DNA of 12,993 bases from CAZCCC01 sp964535715 (GCA_964535715.1 CAZHUO010000032.1:1-12993); one strand, 5' to 3'; counted from the first letter of the stretch, positions 1 to 6,435 are shown. The notes: generated from the sequence alone by a model not told the origin. Translations and numbers: made by a program.

Positions 1-97
1 ATACCTTGTAATTATATCATTCTATGTCGCATTTCTATTTAGAATATAACGATATGTAGCAATTTTTTAAATTAGAAATATTTAAGTACAAATTAAA

Positions 98-121
98 AAA
101 ATGTTTCACGTGAAACATTTT
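98..121. promoter_or_regulatory. parS: parS site (ParB-binding, chromosome segregation)
   Basis: The 16-bp sequence TGTTTCACGTGAAACA at 102-117 is an exact palindrome and matches the widely conserved bacterial parS consensus (TGTTNCACGTGAAACA). The symmetry extends to a perfect 24-bp palindrome at 98-121. ParB/Spo0J binds this site and spreads to build the partition complex; chromosomal parS sites usually lie near the replication origin. No parA or parB gene is in the window, and I found no second copy. It lies in non-coding DNA. Confidence 0.88.
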
Positions 122-200
122 GGGGAGCCTGACCGGATTTATGTAAATTTCGCTATTTAGTTAATCATTAATAGAAACATTTATCTGTTACCCGCCTGCA

Positions 201-352
201 AACGCAAATGGAGACTAAGGGATTCTACGCCTTAATCGGTTTTTACTTTATAAATTAGTTATGGTTGTAGAACGATTAGTCTTTTCAAAACTTTATGTCT
301 AAAAAAACATTACTTTTATGAATCCAAAGGTACTTGAACCCTTGACCTCCTC
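201..352 (-). pseudogene. Two degenerate tRNA-Ala 3'-end fragments
   Basis: Read on the minus strand, about 201-230 resembles the 3' half of the T-arm, acceptor strand and trailer of the neighbouring tRNA-Ala(GGC), including a variant of its flanking repeat (AACGCAAAT against AACGCCAAT). About 320-350 resembles a T-arm with the loop TTCAAGT. Neither has a D-arm or anticodon arm, so both look like decayed partial copies. The rest of 122-360 shows no gene. Confidence 0.4.
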
Positions 353-370
353 CCCGCCATCCAACGCCAA

Positions 371-444
371 TGGACCCTAAGGGATTTGAACCCTTGGCCT
401 CTTCCATGCCATGGAAGCGCTCTAGCCAACTGAGCTAAGGGCCC
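371..444 (-). tRNA. tRNA-Ala (anticodon GGC)
   Basis: A complete cloverleaf: 7-bp acceptor stem with the G3:U70 pair that identifies alanine tRNAs, D-arm, anticodon stem CTTCC/GGAAG, loop ATGGCAT (A32 and U38, usual for this isoacceptor) and a T-arm with loop TTCAAAT. The discriminator is A73. CCA is not encoded; the next bases are TTG. The flanks AACGCCAAT (363-371) and ATTGGCGTT (445-453) are perfect inverted repeats, so leader and trailer can extend the acceptor stem by 9 bp. The promoter at 694-722 points at it. Confidence 0.95.
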
Positions 445-493
445 ATTGGCGTTAGTATGCGGAGTAGTTTATAAATTTTTAAAAAGGGTGGGC

Positions 494-590
494 AGGCATG
501 CCATTAAGCGCTCGAGCTAACTGAACTACGGGCTTCAAGATCCAAAAGTACTGGGCGTTCTATCCAACTGAGCTACGATCTATTGACGTT
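494..590 (-). pseudogene. Two broken tRNA 5' halves in tandem
   Basis: On the minus strand, 541-590 carries a leader similar to that of tRNA-Ala(GGC) followed by a D-arm-like stretch (GTAGCTCAGTTGGATAGAAC) and then loses tRNA character. 494-535 carries a second 5' half with D-arm and an Ala-type anticodon loop (ATGGCAT). It breaks off after the anticodon into a palindrome-type end (GCCTGCCCACCC). Both would be transcribed with tRNA-Ala(GGC). They look like decayed duplicates, not functional tRNAs. Confidence 0.55.
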
Positions 591-693
591 AGTATACGGC
601 AGTTATAAAAAATGATTTATATGGCTTTCAATAATGCTTTGTGAGTATTATTGCTAATTTAAAATGCATTCAGCTTATTTTATAATATTTTCA

Positions 694-722
694 AGTATAT
701 AAACAATATCCTTATTTGTCAA
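694..722 (-). promoter_or_regulatory. Sigma70-type promoter for the tRNA-Ala(GGC) unit
   Basis: On the minus strand there is a perfect -35 TTGACA (717-722), a 17-nt spacer, and -10 TATACT (694-699). It sits just downstream of the terminator of the small RNA at 736-874 and reads into the broken tRNA halves and then tRNA-Ala(GGC). Confidence 0.75.
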
Positions 723-735
723 AAAAAAATTTTGT

Positions 736-874
736 AAAAAAAGAGGAGGCTCAAGGTCGCCTGCAGAAGTGTGAATGTTGTTAGTTTTGCATGTTCTGCA
801 ATAGACGCTTGGGCCTCCAACCAAAAGAAGGTGGTTCTTGTATCCAAGTCAGAGACCTGGAAATCCAGAGAACC
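736..874 (-). ncRNA. Structured small RNA of unknown family, about 139 nt
   Basis: A stand-alone RNA gene is framed by a strong promoter (881-908) and an intrinsic terminator. The predicted transcript starts with a hairpin closed by GGTTCT/AGAACC that contains a smaller CTGG/CCAG hairpin. A C-rich linker follows. The 3' part is one long hairpin: GGAGGCCCAAG (808-818) pairs with CTTGAGCCTCC (745-755) with one mismatch, and an inner TGCAGAA/TTCTGCA stem (794-800 with 762-768) closes a loop of about 25 nt. It ends in a run of seven Ts (736-742). No open reading frame of note is present. I do not recognise tmRNA, RNase P RNA or SRP RNA motifs, and the two ends do not pair as in 6S RNA. The ends are inferred. 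Confidence 0.6.
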
Positions 875-880
875 AAATAT

Positions 881-908
881 ATTATATACTTTTTCATAAT
901 TTTGTCAA
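881..908 (-). promoter_or_regulatory. Sigma70-type promoter for the small RNA
   Basis: On the minus strand, -35 TTGACA (903-908), a 16-nt spacer, and a perfect -10 TATAAT (881-886). The predicted start is near 874, at the first base of a hairpin. Confidence 0.75.
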
Positions 909-1300
909 GAGCAGTTATCAAAAAAAATCATAACTTTATATTAAATTAATTTTACGACTCATTTTAACATCTTATTTGAGTCATTTATAAAATATACATT
1001 TATAATGCATGAAATTATATTTAAAAATAATTGATTTGATTAATAAATTTGATGTTTATAATTATAATATATAATTTAATTAATTTATTTATTAAATATT
1101 GTTTATATTTAGGTAAAAAAAAGTGTCGTAAAATCATTATAATTTATAATTAAAGCTGCATGTCAAATAACGGAAATAATTTTATTATTATTATATTACT
1201 GTAAATAAAAAATGATCATATCTATTAGATCACTTAAATTTTATAAAATATTTTGATTTACTAATTATCTTCTACTACCGGTTGCCAACTGACTGTGATT
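909..1300. other. Very AT-rich gene-free stretch
   Basis: About 390 bp made almost only of A and T, with no open reading frame of coding character and no tRNA. The only structure I see is an interrupted GACTC/GAGTC repeat near 956-982 and runs of TAAT/ATTA. It lies between the parS-proximal small RNA and tRNA-Ala(CGC). It could be easily melted DNA near an origin, but I found no cluster of good DnaA boxes in it. Confidence 0.5.
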
Positions 1301-1311
1301 TGTGTGTAAAT

Positions 1312-1386
1312 TGGTGGACCCGGGGAGAATCGAACTCCCGTCACCGCAATGCGAATGCGGTACTCTACCAGCTAAGCTACGGGCCC
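1312..1386 (-). tRNA. tRNA-Ala (anticodon CGC)
   Basis: A complete cloverleaf with acceptor GGGCCCG/CGGGTCC containing G3:U70 (alanine identity), anticodon stem CCGCA/TGCGG, loop TTCGCAT and T-loop TTCGATT. A73 is followed by an encoded CCA (1312-1314). Unlike tRNA-Ala(GGC), the flanks are not complementary. Confidence 0.95.
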
Positions 1387-1451
1387 AAGGTAACAGTTTA
1401 CAGTTAACATTTAGCAGTTAAATTTTAATTAGCATATTAAATATATCTCCG

Positions 1452-1618
1452 ATATTTATATTCTGCTATCGCTAATGCCCCGTGCGGCTTGCCTTTATTT
1501 CCTCATATATCTATGGTTTCGGAGGATAAGTCCTTTCGGCATGTATAAATCGAATCATTATCCAGAGCTTAGACCCCGTCATATGCCCTCACCTGGAATC
1601 GAACCAGGATCTAAGGCT
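1452..1618. repeat. 167-bp direct repeat, copy 1
   Basis: This stretch is repeated at 1668-1834 at the same length with fewer than ten differences. On the minus strand each copy contains the 3' half of tRNA-Arg(CCT) from the anticodon side, the tRNA trailer, and about 130 bp of downstream sequence. In this copy the tRNA part is broken by a palindrome (1619-1658). Confidence 0.85.
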
Positions 1619-1665
1619 CCCGCCTATGGTCGCCACAGGCGACCTCCGGCGGGCAGGTAGGAGTC
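1584..1665 (-). pseudogene. tRNA-Arg(CCT) fragment interrupted in the anticodon loop by a palindrome
   Basis: On the minus strand the fragment has part of the anticodon loop (GACTCC), then a 40-bp insert, then AGCCTTAGATCC and an intact T-arm and acceptor 3' strand identical to those of the whole gene at 1800-1871. The D-arm and 5' acceptor strand are missing; the sequence runs straight into the duplicated trailer of the intact gene. It cannot make a normal tRNA. Confidence 0.8.
1619..1658. repeat. 40-bp palindromic element inside a tRNA-Arg copy
   Basis: A two-step hairpin: CCCGCC/GGCGGG as the outer stem and GGTCGCC/GGCGACC as the inner stem around ACA, followed by GCAGGT. Comparison with the intact gene places it at anticodon position 35/36. 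It belongs to the same style of GC-rich palindrome (CCTGCCCGCC...GGCGGG) seen at 9236-9280 and 10430-10486. Confidence 0.8.
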
Positions 1666-1667
1666 AT

Positions 1668-1834
1668 ATATTTATATTCCGCTATTGCTAATGCCCCGTG
1701 CGGTTTGCCTTTATTTCCTCATATATCTATGGTTTCGGAGGATGAGTCATTTCTGCATGTATAAATCGAATCATTATCCAGGGCTTAGACCCCGTCATAT
1801 GCCCTCACCTGGAATCGAACCAGGATCTAAGGCT
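1668..1834. repeat. 167-bp direct repeat, copy 2
   Basis: The second copy of the repeat at 1452-1618, contiguous with the intact tRNA-Arg(CCT), of which it includes the 3' half. Its left end (1676-1697) is also an inverted repeat of 2005-2026 (19 of 22 match), so the tRNA sits inside a larger imperfect palindrome. Confidence 0.85.
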
Positions 1835-1871
1835 TAGGAGTCCCTTGTTCTATCCGTTGAACTATGAGGGC
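1800..1871 (-). tRNA. tRNA-Arg (anticodon CCT)
   Basis: A complete cloverleaf: acceptor GCCCTCA/TGAGGGC fully paired, D-stem GTTC/GAAC, anticodon loop CTCCTAA, T-arm CCTGG/CCAGG with loop TTCGATT, A73. CCA is not encoded (TAT follows). The last pair of the anticodon stem (A31 with G39) is a mismatch, so function is likely but slightly uncertain. The flanks ACCCCGTCATAT (1789-1800) and ATATGACGGGGT (1872-1883) are perfect inverted repeats, giving a 19-bp uninterrupted helix with the acceptor stem. Confidence 0.9.
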
Positions 1872-1939
1872 ATATGACGGGGTAAAAGTATCTTGTTTGC
1901 TACCGAAGCCGAAGGTATAGGCAAATTTAATTTATTGAA

Positions 1940-2003
1940 TCCGGATGTTCGTCTTCGACGAAATCTGGATCCCGACTGACGCGAAGTGTGACGTCGGGAC
2001 TAC
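1940..2003. repeat. Paired palindromic repeat element
   Basis: Two adjacent hairpins. The first is an imperfect palindrome at 1940-1969 centred on GTCTTCGAC; the second is closed by CCCGAC/GTCGGG. Such compact double hairpins look like interspersed repetitive elements of REP type. No gene is present between 1884 and 2220 apart from this element. Confidence 0.5.
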
Positions 2004-2026
2004 AGGGGCATTAGCAACGGCAGAAT

Positions 2027-2467
2027 GTTATTAATATTGTTGTGAAATAATAACTATAATTGATTATACTATATAATACTGTTAAATGCTTTTTTTGTAA
2101 ATCCTTTGTCGTTTTTTTAAAAAAATGTAATTATAATTTTAATTATCAACATTTTATCTACACGTTGTCCTCTTGACCTATATTCCAATATAAAGTAAGT
2201 TAACTAAGCACATTAATGATCCGCAATCTTGTCTTACCTGTCGCCTTCGGACGATGGGTAGGCCAGGGGGGCGGATTTTGTTTAGGGATTAGGTTGCTAG
2301 GGTATAGGTATTAGGTTGATAGGTTTTAGGTATTATATAGTTTGTAGCTTATAACTTGTGGGTGGTAGGAAGTAGGTGATATAATTTTGTTATATTATTG
2401 GATTTTTATAATTAAATCAACATGGCGTAGCCTTATTATTAATTAGCTGAAAGCTATAAGCTGAAAT
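2027..2467. other. Gene-free region upstream of the acyl-CoA ligase
   Basis: 2040-2160 is AT-rich and holds two near-consensus DnaA boxes (TTATCAACA and TTATCTACA at about 2143-2162). 2219-2276 is a palindromic element closed by ATCCGC/GCGGAT with an inner CTGTCGCC-type hairpin. 2280-2375 is a degenerate G/T-rich run built from variants of GGTATTAGGTT, echoed at 4220-4233. A possible -10 (TATAAT, 2407-2412) lies before the next gene, but I see no convincing -35. Confidence 0.4.
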
Positions 2468-4201
2468 ATGCTAACTATTCCCGAACAATTTAATGAAACC
2501 GCTGAGCGATTTCCAAAACGCCCGGCTTTGAAATTCAAATATCATGGCACCTATATCAGTGTTTCTTTTTTAGAATTGAAAAAAAGAGTGAATATAATGG
2601 CAAAAGGACTTTTGGAACTTGGCATAAATTTAGGCGACAGAGTGGCAATTCTTTCAGAAAATCGAACAGAATGGGTCAGGACTGATTTGGCAGTTTTAAC
2701 TATCGGGGCAATAAGCGTTCCCGTACATACAACATTGTCACCTAATATTATCACTTATGTTTTGAACGATTCCGGTGCAAAAGCGGTTTTGGTTTCCCAT
2801 CAGGATCAGCTTAATAAGCTGATGCTTATTATTAAAGATTTATTATATCTTGAAACCATAATATATATTAATCTGGACAATACCGAAAACATTAATTTGC
2901 AGAAAAAATTAATCAGTTTACATGATTTGATGGATATCGGAAAAAATTCGAGTAAAGAATTGACGATTGGTCCAAAGCTTGATGATGTAGCAAGTATTAT
3001 CTATACCTCCGGTACAACCGCGATGCCAAAAGGCGTAATGCTTACTCATCGCAATTTTATTTTTAATGCCGAAGCCTCGCTTGCTGCTGTGGCAGTCAGC
3101 GAAAAAGATACTTTTCTTTCATTTCTGCCGCTTTCACATGTGCTTGAGCGGACAGTCGGCTATTATGCACCTCTTATCTGCCGCGGCTGCTGCATTGCTT
3201 TTGCTGAAAGCATTAAAACCCTTAAGCAGAATTTAAAAGAAGTAAAGCCGACAGTTCTAGTTTCAGTACCGCGGATTTTTGAAAAGATTTATGACGGAAT
3301 TTGGGATAGGGTGAAATTAAAAGGCGGTTTAAACTATAAAATTTTTCTTTGGGCAATGAAGCAAAAGCCTAAAACCATTTCTTTTAAACTGGCTGACTTT
3401 TTGGTGTTTAAAAAAATCAGAGCAAGCCTTGGGGGAAATTTTCGCTTTACAATTTCCGGCGGAGCGACATTAAATCCCAAGCTGGCAAAATTTTTTTCAC
3501 ATATCGGAATTACTATTCTTGAAGGCTATGGCTTGACTGAAACTTCGCCGGTTGTATCAACTAACCGCCTGCAAAATATTAAATTTGGAACAGTCGGCCA
3601 GGTTTTAGACGGAGTCAGGCTGAAAATTGCACCTGACAAGGAAATTTTGGTTTCTGGTCCGAATATCATGAAAGGCTATTATAAAAACGAAGCATTGACT
3701 AATGAAGTCATTGACAAGGACGGCTGGTTTCATACCGGTGATTTAGGATTTCTAAGCAAAGACGGCTTTTTGGTAATCATCGGCCGAAAAAAAGAAATGA
3801 TTTCTCTTTCCAATGGAAAAATCGCTTGGCCTGAACAAATGGAGCTGGTAATCAATTATGACCGCTTTATCAGCCAGTCATTTATTTATGGAAATAACAA
3901 AAGTTATATTTCGGCCTTGATTATTCCTGACTGGGATGAAGTCATCCGGAATTTGCAAGAATTCGGAATAACCAGCAAAGAGCCGGATAAATTGGTAAAT
4001 GATTCAAAACTGGCGGAAATTTTCAGCAAAAGGATAGAAAAAATAAACAGCCATTTTGCCGATTGGGAAAAAATAAGAAAGTTTACTTTAATTACTCGGG
4101 AATTCTCAGCGGAAAAAGACGAAGTTACTCCGACTTTAAAACTTCGGCGGCAGATTATTGAAAGCCATTTTAAAAAAGAGCTGGAGAGGATGTATTTGTA
4201 G
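2468..4201 (+). CDS. Long-chain fatty acid-CoA ligase (AMP-forming)
   Basis: A 577-residue member of the ANL (AMP-binding) superfamily, of the long-chain acyl-CoA synthetase type. It would activate a fatty acid with ATP to acyl-AMP and pass it to CoA. The core motifs are all present: the P-loop-like YTSGTTAMPKG from residue 179, EGYGLTET at 352-358, HTGD at 422-425, the hinge/A8 motif IGRKKEM at 438-444 and a C-terminal A10-like TPTLKLRR with Lys558. Length is normal for the family and no signal peptide is seen, so it is cytoplasmic or membrane-associated. The start is the first ATG; there is no clear Shine-Dalgarno sequence. It stands alone and ends in the terminator at 4528-4554. It could load host- or environment-derived fatty acids for lipid synthesis; that role is inferred. 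Confidence 0.93.
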   Translation: MLTIPEQFNETAERFPKRPALKFKYHGTYISVSFLELKKRVNIMAKGLLELGINLGDRVAILSENRTEWVRTDLAVLTIGAISVPVHTTLSPNIITYVLNDSGAKAVLVSHQDQLNKLMLIIKDLLYLETIIYINLDNTENINLQKKLISLHDLMDIGKNSSKELTIGPKLDDVASIIYTSGTTAMPKGVMLTHRNFIFNAEASLAAVAVSEKDTFLSFLPLSHVLERTVGYYAPLICRGCCIAFAESIKTLKQNLKEVKPTVLVSVPRIFEKIYDGIWDRVKLKGGLNYKIFLWAMKQKPKTISFKLADFLVFKKIRASLGGNFRFTISGGATLNPKLAKFFSHIGITILEGYGLTETSPVVSTNRLQNIKFGTVGQVLDGVRLKIAPDKEILVSGPNIMKGYYKNEALTNEVIDKDGWFHTGDLGFLSKDGFLVIIGRKKEMISLSNGKIAWPEQMELVINYDRFISQSFIYGNNKSYISALIIPDWDEVIRNLQEFGITSKEPDKLVNDSKLAEIFSKRIEKINSHFADWEKIRKFTLITREFSAEKDEVTPTLKLRRQIIESHFKKELERMYL

Positions 4202-4220
4202 TTTAGTGGTTAGTAAATAG

Positions 4221-4412
4221 GTATTAGGTTTTGAGACATCTATAAATTCAGCAGAAAGGTTTTATGCGTTAGACAGGGTTTTGGAATGCGATATGTTGTT
4301 GACAGAAGCCTTTCCGCGAGTTGGAACAGAAATAGAAGAACCTGATCTAGTATTAGAGAGCAGACATTATTTTGTTGATCTAGCCTACGAGCCATTTAAG
4401 CATCTGCCCTAA
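4221..4412 (+). pseudogene. Possible gene remnant downstream of the ligase
   Basis: An open frame of 63 codons runs from just after a TAG to TAA at 4410-4412. Its only ATG is at 4293, giving 39 residues (ending YEPFKHLP). The amino-acid mix (FYALDRVLECDMLLTEAFPRV region, then EEPDLVLESRHYF) looks like real protein, but there is no start at the expected place and no ribosome binding site. I do not recognise the family. It may be the tail of a lost gene. Confidence 0.3.
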
Positions 4413-4527
4413 ATGTTTGTAAGAACTCCGGCTAAACATTTCTATTGTGCCAAGCGCCAGTATTTTATTTTGCAGTTTAATTTTATCCGGCGCTGTCTTT
4501 GGTGCTGGCTTAGATCTTATCTGTAAA

Positions 4528-4554
4528 CTCGCTAAAAGAAAAGCGAGGTTTTTT
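4528..4554 (+). terminator. Rho-independent terminator after the acyl-CoA ligase
   Basis: Stem CTCGCT/AGCGAG with an 8-nt loop followed by a T-run (GTTTTTTATT). It lies about 330 bp after the ligase stop codon and would also end transcription through the remnant at 4221-4412. Confidence 0.75.
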
Positions 4555-4578
4555 ATTGTCGAGCAATTATCTTATTAT

Positions 4579-4609
4579 AAAAAAAGCTCGCCGATAAAAG
4601 CGAGTTTTT
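4579..4609 (-). terminator. Terminator of the transglutaminase-like gene, probably bidirectional
   Basis: Stem CTCGC/GCGAG is flanked by a run of seven As on the left and five Ts on the right, so it can terminate on both strands. It lies just after the stop codon of the minus-strand gene and faces the ligase terminator. Confidence 0.75.
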
Positions 4610-4623
4610 GAAAAAGATCATTT

Positions 4624-5541
4624 TTAAAGCAAATAATCCCAATAGTCGGCCTGCTTATTTTTGTACCAGATTTCAAGTCCCGAAGTACCGGAATTTTTAA
4701 TCAGATAATTAGGTGCATCTATATTCAGATCAGAAAGGAAGTATTGGGTGTAGACAACTTTCATGGATCTGGAAACATCATTAATGAGGGTATCCAGATT
4801 TTCAAAAACCGGATAAGTGGTTTTTTCTAAGCTGATATAGCCGAAAAGCCCGTTTAATTTATAGACATAAACTGCATGTCTTGAGGTTTTTGTTATATCA
4901 AATAAAAAAGTCCGCGGTGAAGTCCTTAAAAATAAAATTGCCGGTTGGAATCCATTATCAGAAAGCAATGAGGCGGCAATAACAGCAACACCATAGCAAT
5001 CAATTGACTTTTTCCCATTATGGATATCCTTCATGCTGGGAATAATATTGTTGTACCTGACGCCATTTCTTGCCATATAGGCGGTGATCGCAGTAGCCGC
5101 CTCAAAAGGGCTCTTTACAAGTTTGATTATCTCATCAGGATTTTCTTTGCATATAGCCTCTATGTATAGTTTCTTTCTTTCATTTATTTCTCTTCTGATC
5201 ATTTCATTTGCTGGCTGTTTTTTTGCATCAAAGCAGTAACCGATGGTTTCTTTAAGATCTTTTTCCTGCAAAGAAAAAACCTTGGGCTTGAATGAATCAA
5301 AGGCAAAAACGGAAATAATCATGAATAAAAAAACAAAAACGAAAGCTTTCAAAACAAAATCTTTTTGCCGTGTCAATAAATAAACGGGCCAAGTTAAAGG
5401 AAATGTTAGCTTGTCAAAAAAAGAAAGATTTTGTTTGGCAAGATTTTTTTTGGCAAAAACCCATACCAGTATGCTTAAAAGCAAGTAAAAAAACAAAGTG
5501 ACAAAAGCGGCAATTATTGGTATTCCTTTGATTATCAACAT
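4624..5541 (-). CDS. Membrane-anchored transglutaminase-like protein
   Basis: 305 residues. Two hydrophobic segments (about 7-29 and 64-82) anchor the N-terminus. The rest reads as a soluble domain. Residues about 145-240 resemble a transglutaminase/papain-like fold: a helix before SIDCYG with Cys182, then RHAVYVYKLNG with His222, and a short strand GYISLEK that would carry the third residue (possibly Glu239 in place of the usual Asp). A Cys-His pair in this spacing is typical of transglutaminase-like cysteine peptidases, so a peptidase or amidase acting at the membrane is plausible. Substrate is unknown. The start has a good Shine-Dalgarno sequence (AAAGGGAA). It is a single gene, divergent from the toxin-antitoxin pair. 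Fold assignment is from motif reading only. Confidence 0.7.
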   Translation of the reverse strand: MLIIKGIPIIAAFVTLFFYLLLSILVWVFAKKNLAKQNLSFFDKLTFPLTWPVYLLTRQKDFVLKAFVFVFLFMIISVFAFDSFKPKVFSLQEKDLKETIGYCFDAKKQPANEMIRREINERKKLYIEAICKENPDEIIKLVKSPFEAATAITAYMARNGVRYNNIIPSMKDIHNGKKSIDCYGVAVIAASLLSDNGFQPAILFLRTSPRTFLFDITKTSRHAVYVYKLNGLFGYISLEKTTYPVFENLDTLINDVSRSMKVVYTQYFLSDLNIDAPNYLIKNSGTSGLEIWYKNKQADYWDYLL

Positions 5542-5711
5542 TGAAATTCCCTTTCTTTGCGTTTAGTTTTAGGGTGCAGTTTTTTAGTATTTTAAATTAA
5601 CATTATATCTATAATAAGTCAAAATTATATTTCAGCATAATATCGACTTTATTATTTAATTTTGATGCATTGATTATTTTAAGAGTTTGAGAAATTATAT
5701 TCATAATTTAG

Positions 5712-5740
5712 TTGACAGAAAAACATGAATAAAGTAATAT
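5712..5740 (+). promoter_or_regulatory. Promoter of the toxin-antitoxin leader
   Basis: Perfect -35 TTGACA (5712-5717), 17-nt spacer and -10 TAATAT (5735-5740). The transcript would start near 5747, about 78 nt before the toxin start codon. Confidence 0.7.
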
Positions 5741-5765
5741 ATTAATAACAATTATTTATCAATCC

Positions 5766-5815
5766 AGCCTTTCGAGAAAGGCTAAATCAACATAGCGCCA
5801 TAAAGGCGTTTTTTT
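5766..5815 (+). terminator. Leader hairpin and attenuator-like terminator before the toxin
   Basis: Two hairpins lie between promoter and toxin: AGCCTTTC/GAAAGGCT (5766-5783) and a short stem CGCC/GGCG (5796-5808), the latter followed directly by seven Ts (5809-5815). This has the form of an intrinsic terminator nine bases upstream of the toxin ATG. It would limit toxin expression from this promoter or release an RNA of about 70 nt. Confidence 0.6.
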
Positions 5816-5824
5816 GATTAAAAT

Positions 5825-6133
5825 ATGACAAAAATATTATTTGATAATGAGGTTGAGATTTTTATCCAATCGCTTGAAAAACCAACAATTGCCAAAGTGC
5901 TGCGTGTTATTGATTTATTGGAGAAATTTGGACATTATCTTGGCTTGCCTCACAGTAAAAAGGTGGTCTCTGATTTATTTGAATTAAGAATCCGAGGAAA
6001 ACAGGAAGTCCGTATTTTTTATACTTTTTGGAAAGGTAATGTGATTATGCTTCATGGATTTGTTAAAAAAACACAAATAATACCAAGGCGGGAAATCAAT
6101 CAGGCTATTAGAAGATTAAGAAGCTTGACATAA
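5825..6133 (+). CDS. HigB-type toxin (RelE/ParE superfamily, Gp49-like)
   Basis: 102 residues, the usual length for the family. The pattern LPHSKKVVSDLFELRIRGKQEVRIFY (residues about 41-66, quoted only in outline), then a strand and HGFVKKTQ with a basic C-terminal helix, is typical of the phage-derived Gp49-like group of HigB mRNA interferases. Known members cut mRNA on the ribosome. The toxin comes first and the antitoxin second, which is the usual HigBA order. There is no Shine-Dalgarno sequence before the ATG; T-rich sequence from the leader terminator precedes it, so translation is probably weak. Family call is from motifs; activity is inferred. Confidence 0.85.
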   Translation: MTKILFDNEVEIFIQSLEKPTIAKVLRVIDLLEKFGHYLGLPHSKKVVSDLFELRIRGKQEVRIFYTFWKGNVIMLHGFVKKTQIIPRREINQAIRRLRSLT

Positions 6134-6153
6134 TATAACATATACGTTATACT
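6125..6153 (+). promoter_or_regulatory. Internal antitoxin promoter with palindromic operator
   Basis: The last codons of the toxin gene contain a perfect -35 TTGACA (6125-6130), followed after exactly 17 nt by -10 TATACT (6148-6153). The spacer holds an 18-bp near-perfect palindrome, TATAACATATACGTTATA (6134-6151), which overlaps the -10. It is well placed as an operator for the HTH antitoxin. The start site would lie within a few bases of the antitoxin ATG at 6163, so the mRNA would be nearly leaderless. Confidence 0.75.
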
Positions 6154-6162
6154 AATTATATT

Positions 6163-6435
6163 ATGAAATCTTATAAAAAATTAAAAAAGCAATTACTTAA
6201 AGACTACCAAGTTGGCCAAGAATACAAAAAACTTGGGTCGGAATTCGAACTGGTTCAGCTGATTATTGCTAAACGCCTAAAACAGGGACTGACTCAAACC
6301 GAACTGGCTAAAAGGCTTAATACCAAACAATCAGCCATTTCCCGTTTGGAGCGTGGAGATTATAATCCAAGCTTGGCTTTTATTAATCGTTTAGCCAAGG
6401 CATTAGATGCCAAAATACATATCACACTTTCGTAA
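6163..6435 (+). CDS. HigA-type antitoxin (XRE/Cro HTH)
   Basis: 90 residues. An N-terminal basic helix is followed by a helix-turn-helix of the XRE/Cro type at about residues 38-85: RLKQGLTQTELAKRLNTKQ then SAISRLERGDYNPSLAFINRL. It should bind and neutralise the toxin encoded 29 bp upstream and repress the operon, probably at 6134-6151. The start codon is the only ATG near the internal promoter. No Shine-Dalgarno sequence is seen, consistent with a leaderless message. No clear terminator follows. Confidence 0.88.
   Translation: MKSYKKLKKQLLKDYQVGQEYKKLGSEFELVQLIIAKRLKQGLTQTELAKRLNTKQSAISRLERGDYNPSLAFINRLAKALDAKIHITLS

Noticed and set aside
180..600. CRISPR array
   Set aside because: The repeats are degenerate tRNA pieces of uneven length and spacing, with no regular spacers and no cas genes.
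1475..1660. 61-residue open frame across the repeat region
   Set aside because: It lies within the duplicated tRNA-Arg unit and the inserted palindrome on the strand opposite the tRNA; no ribosome binding site.
2551..2754. 67-residue minus-strand frame
   Set aside because: Mirror of the acyl-CoA ligase coding sequence.
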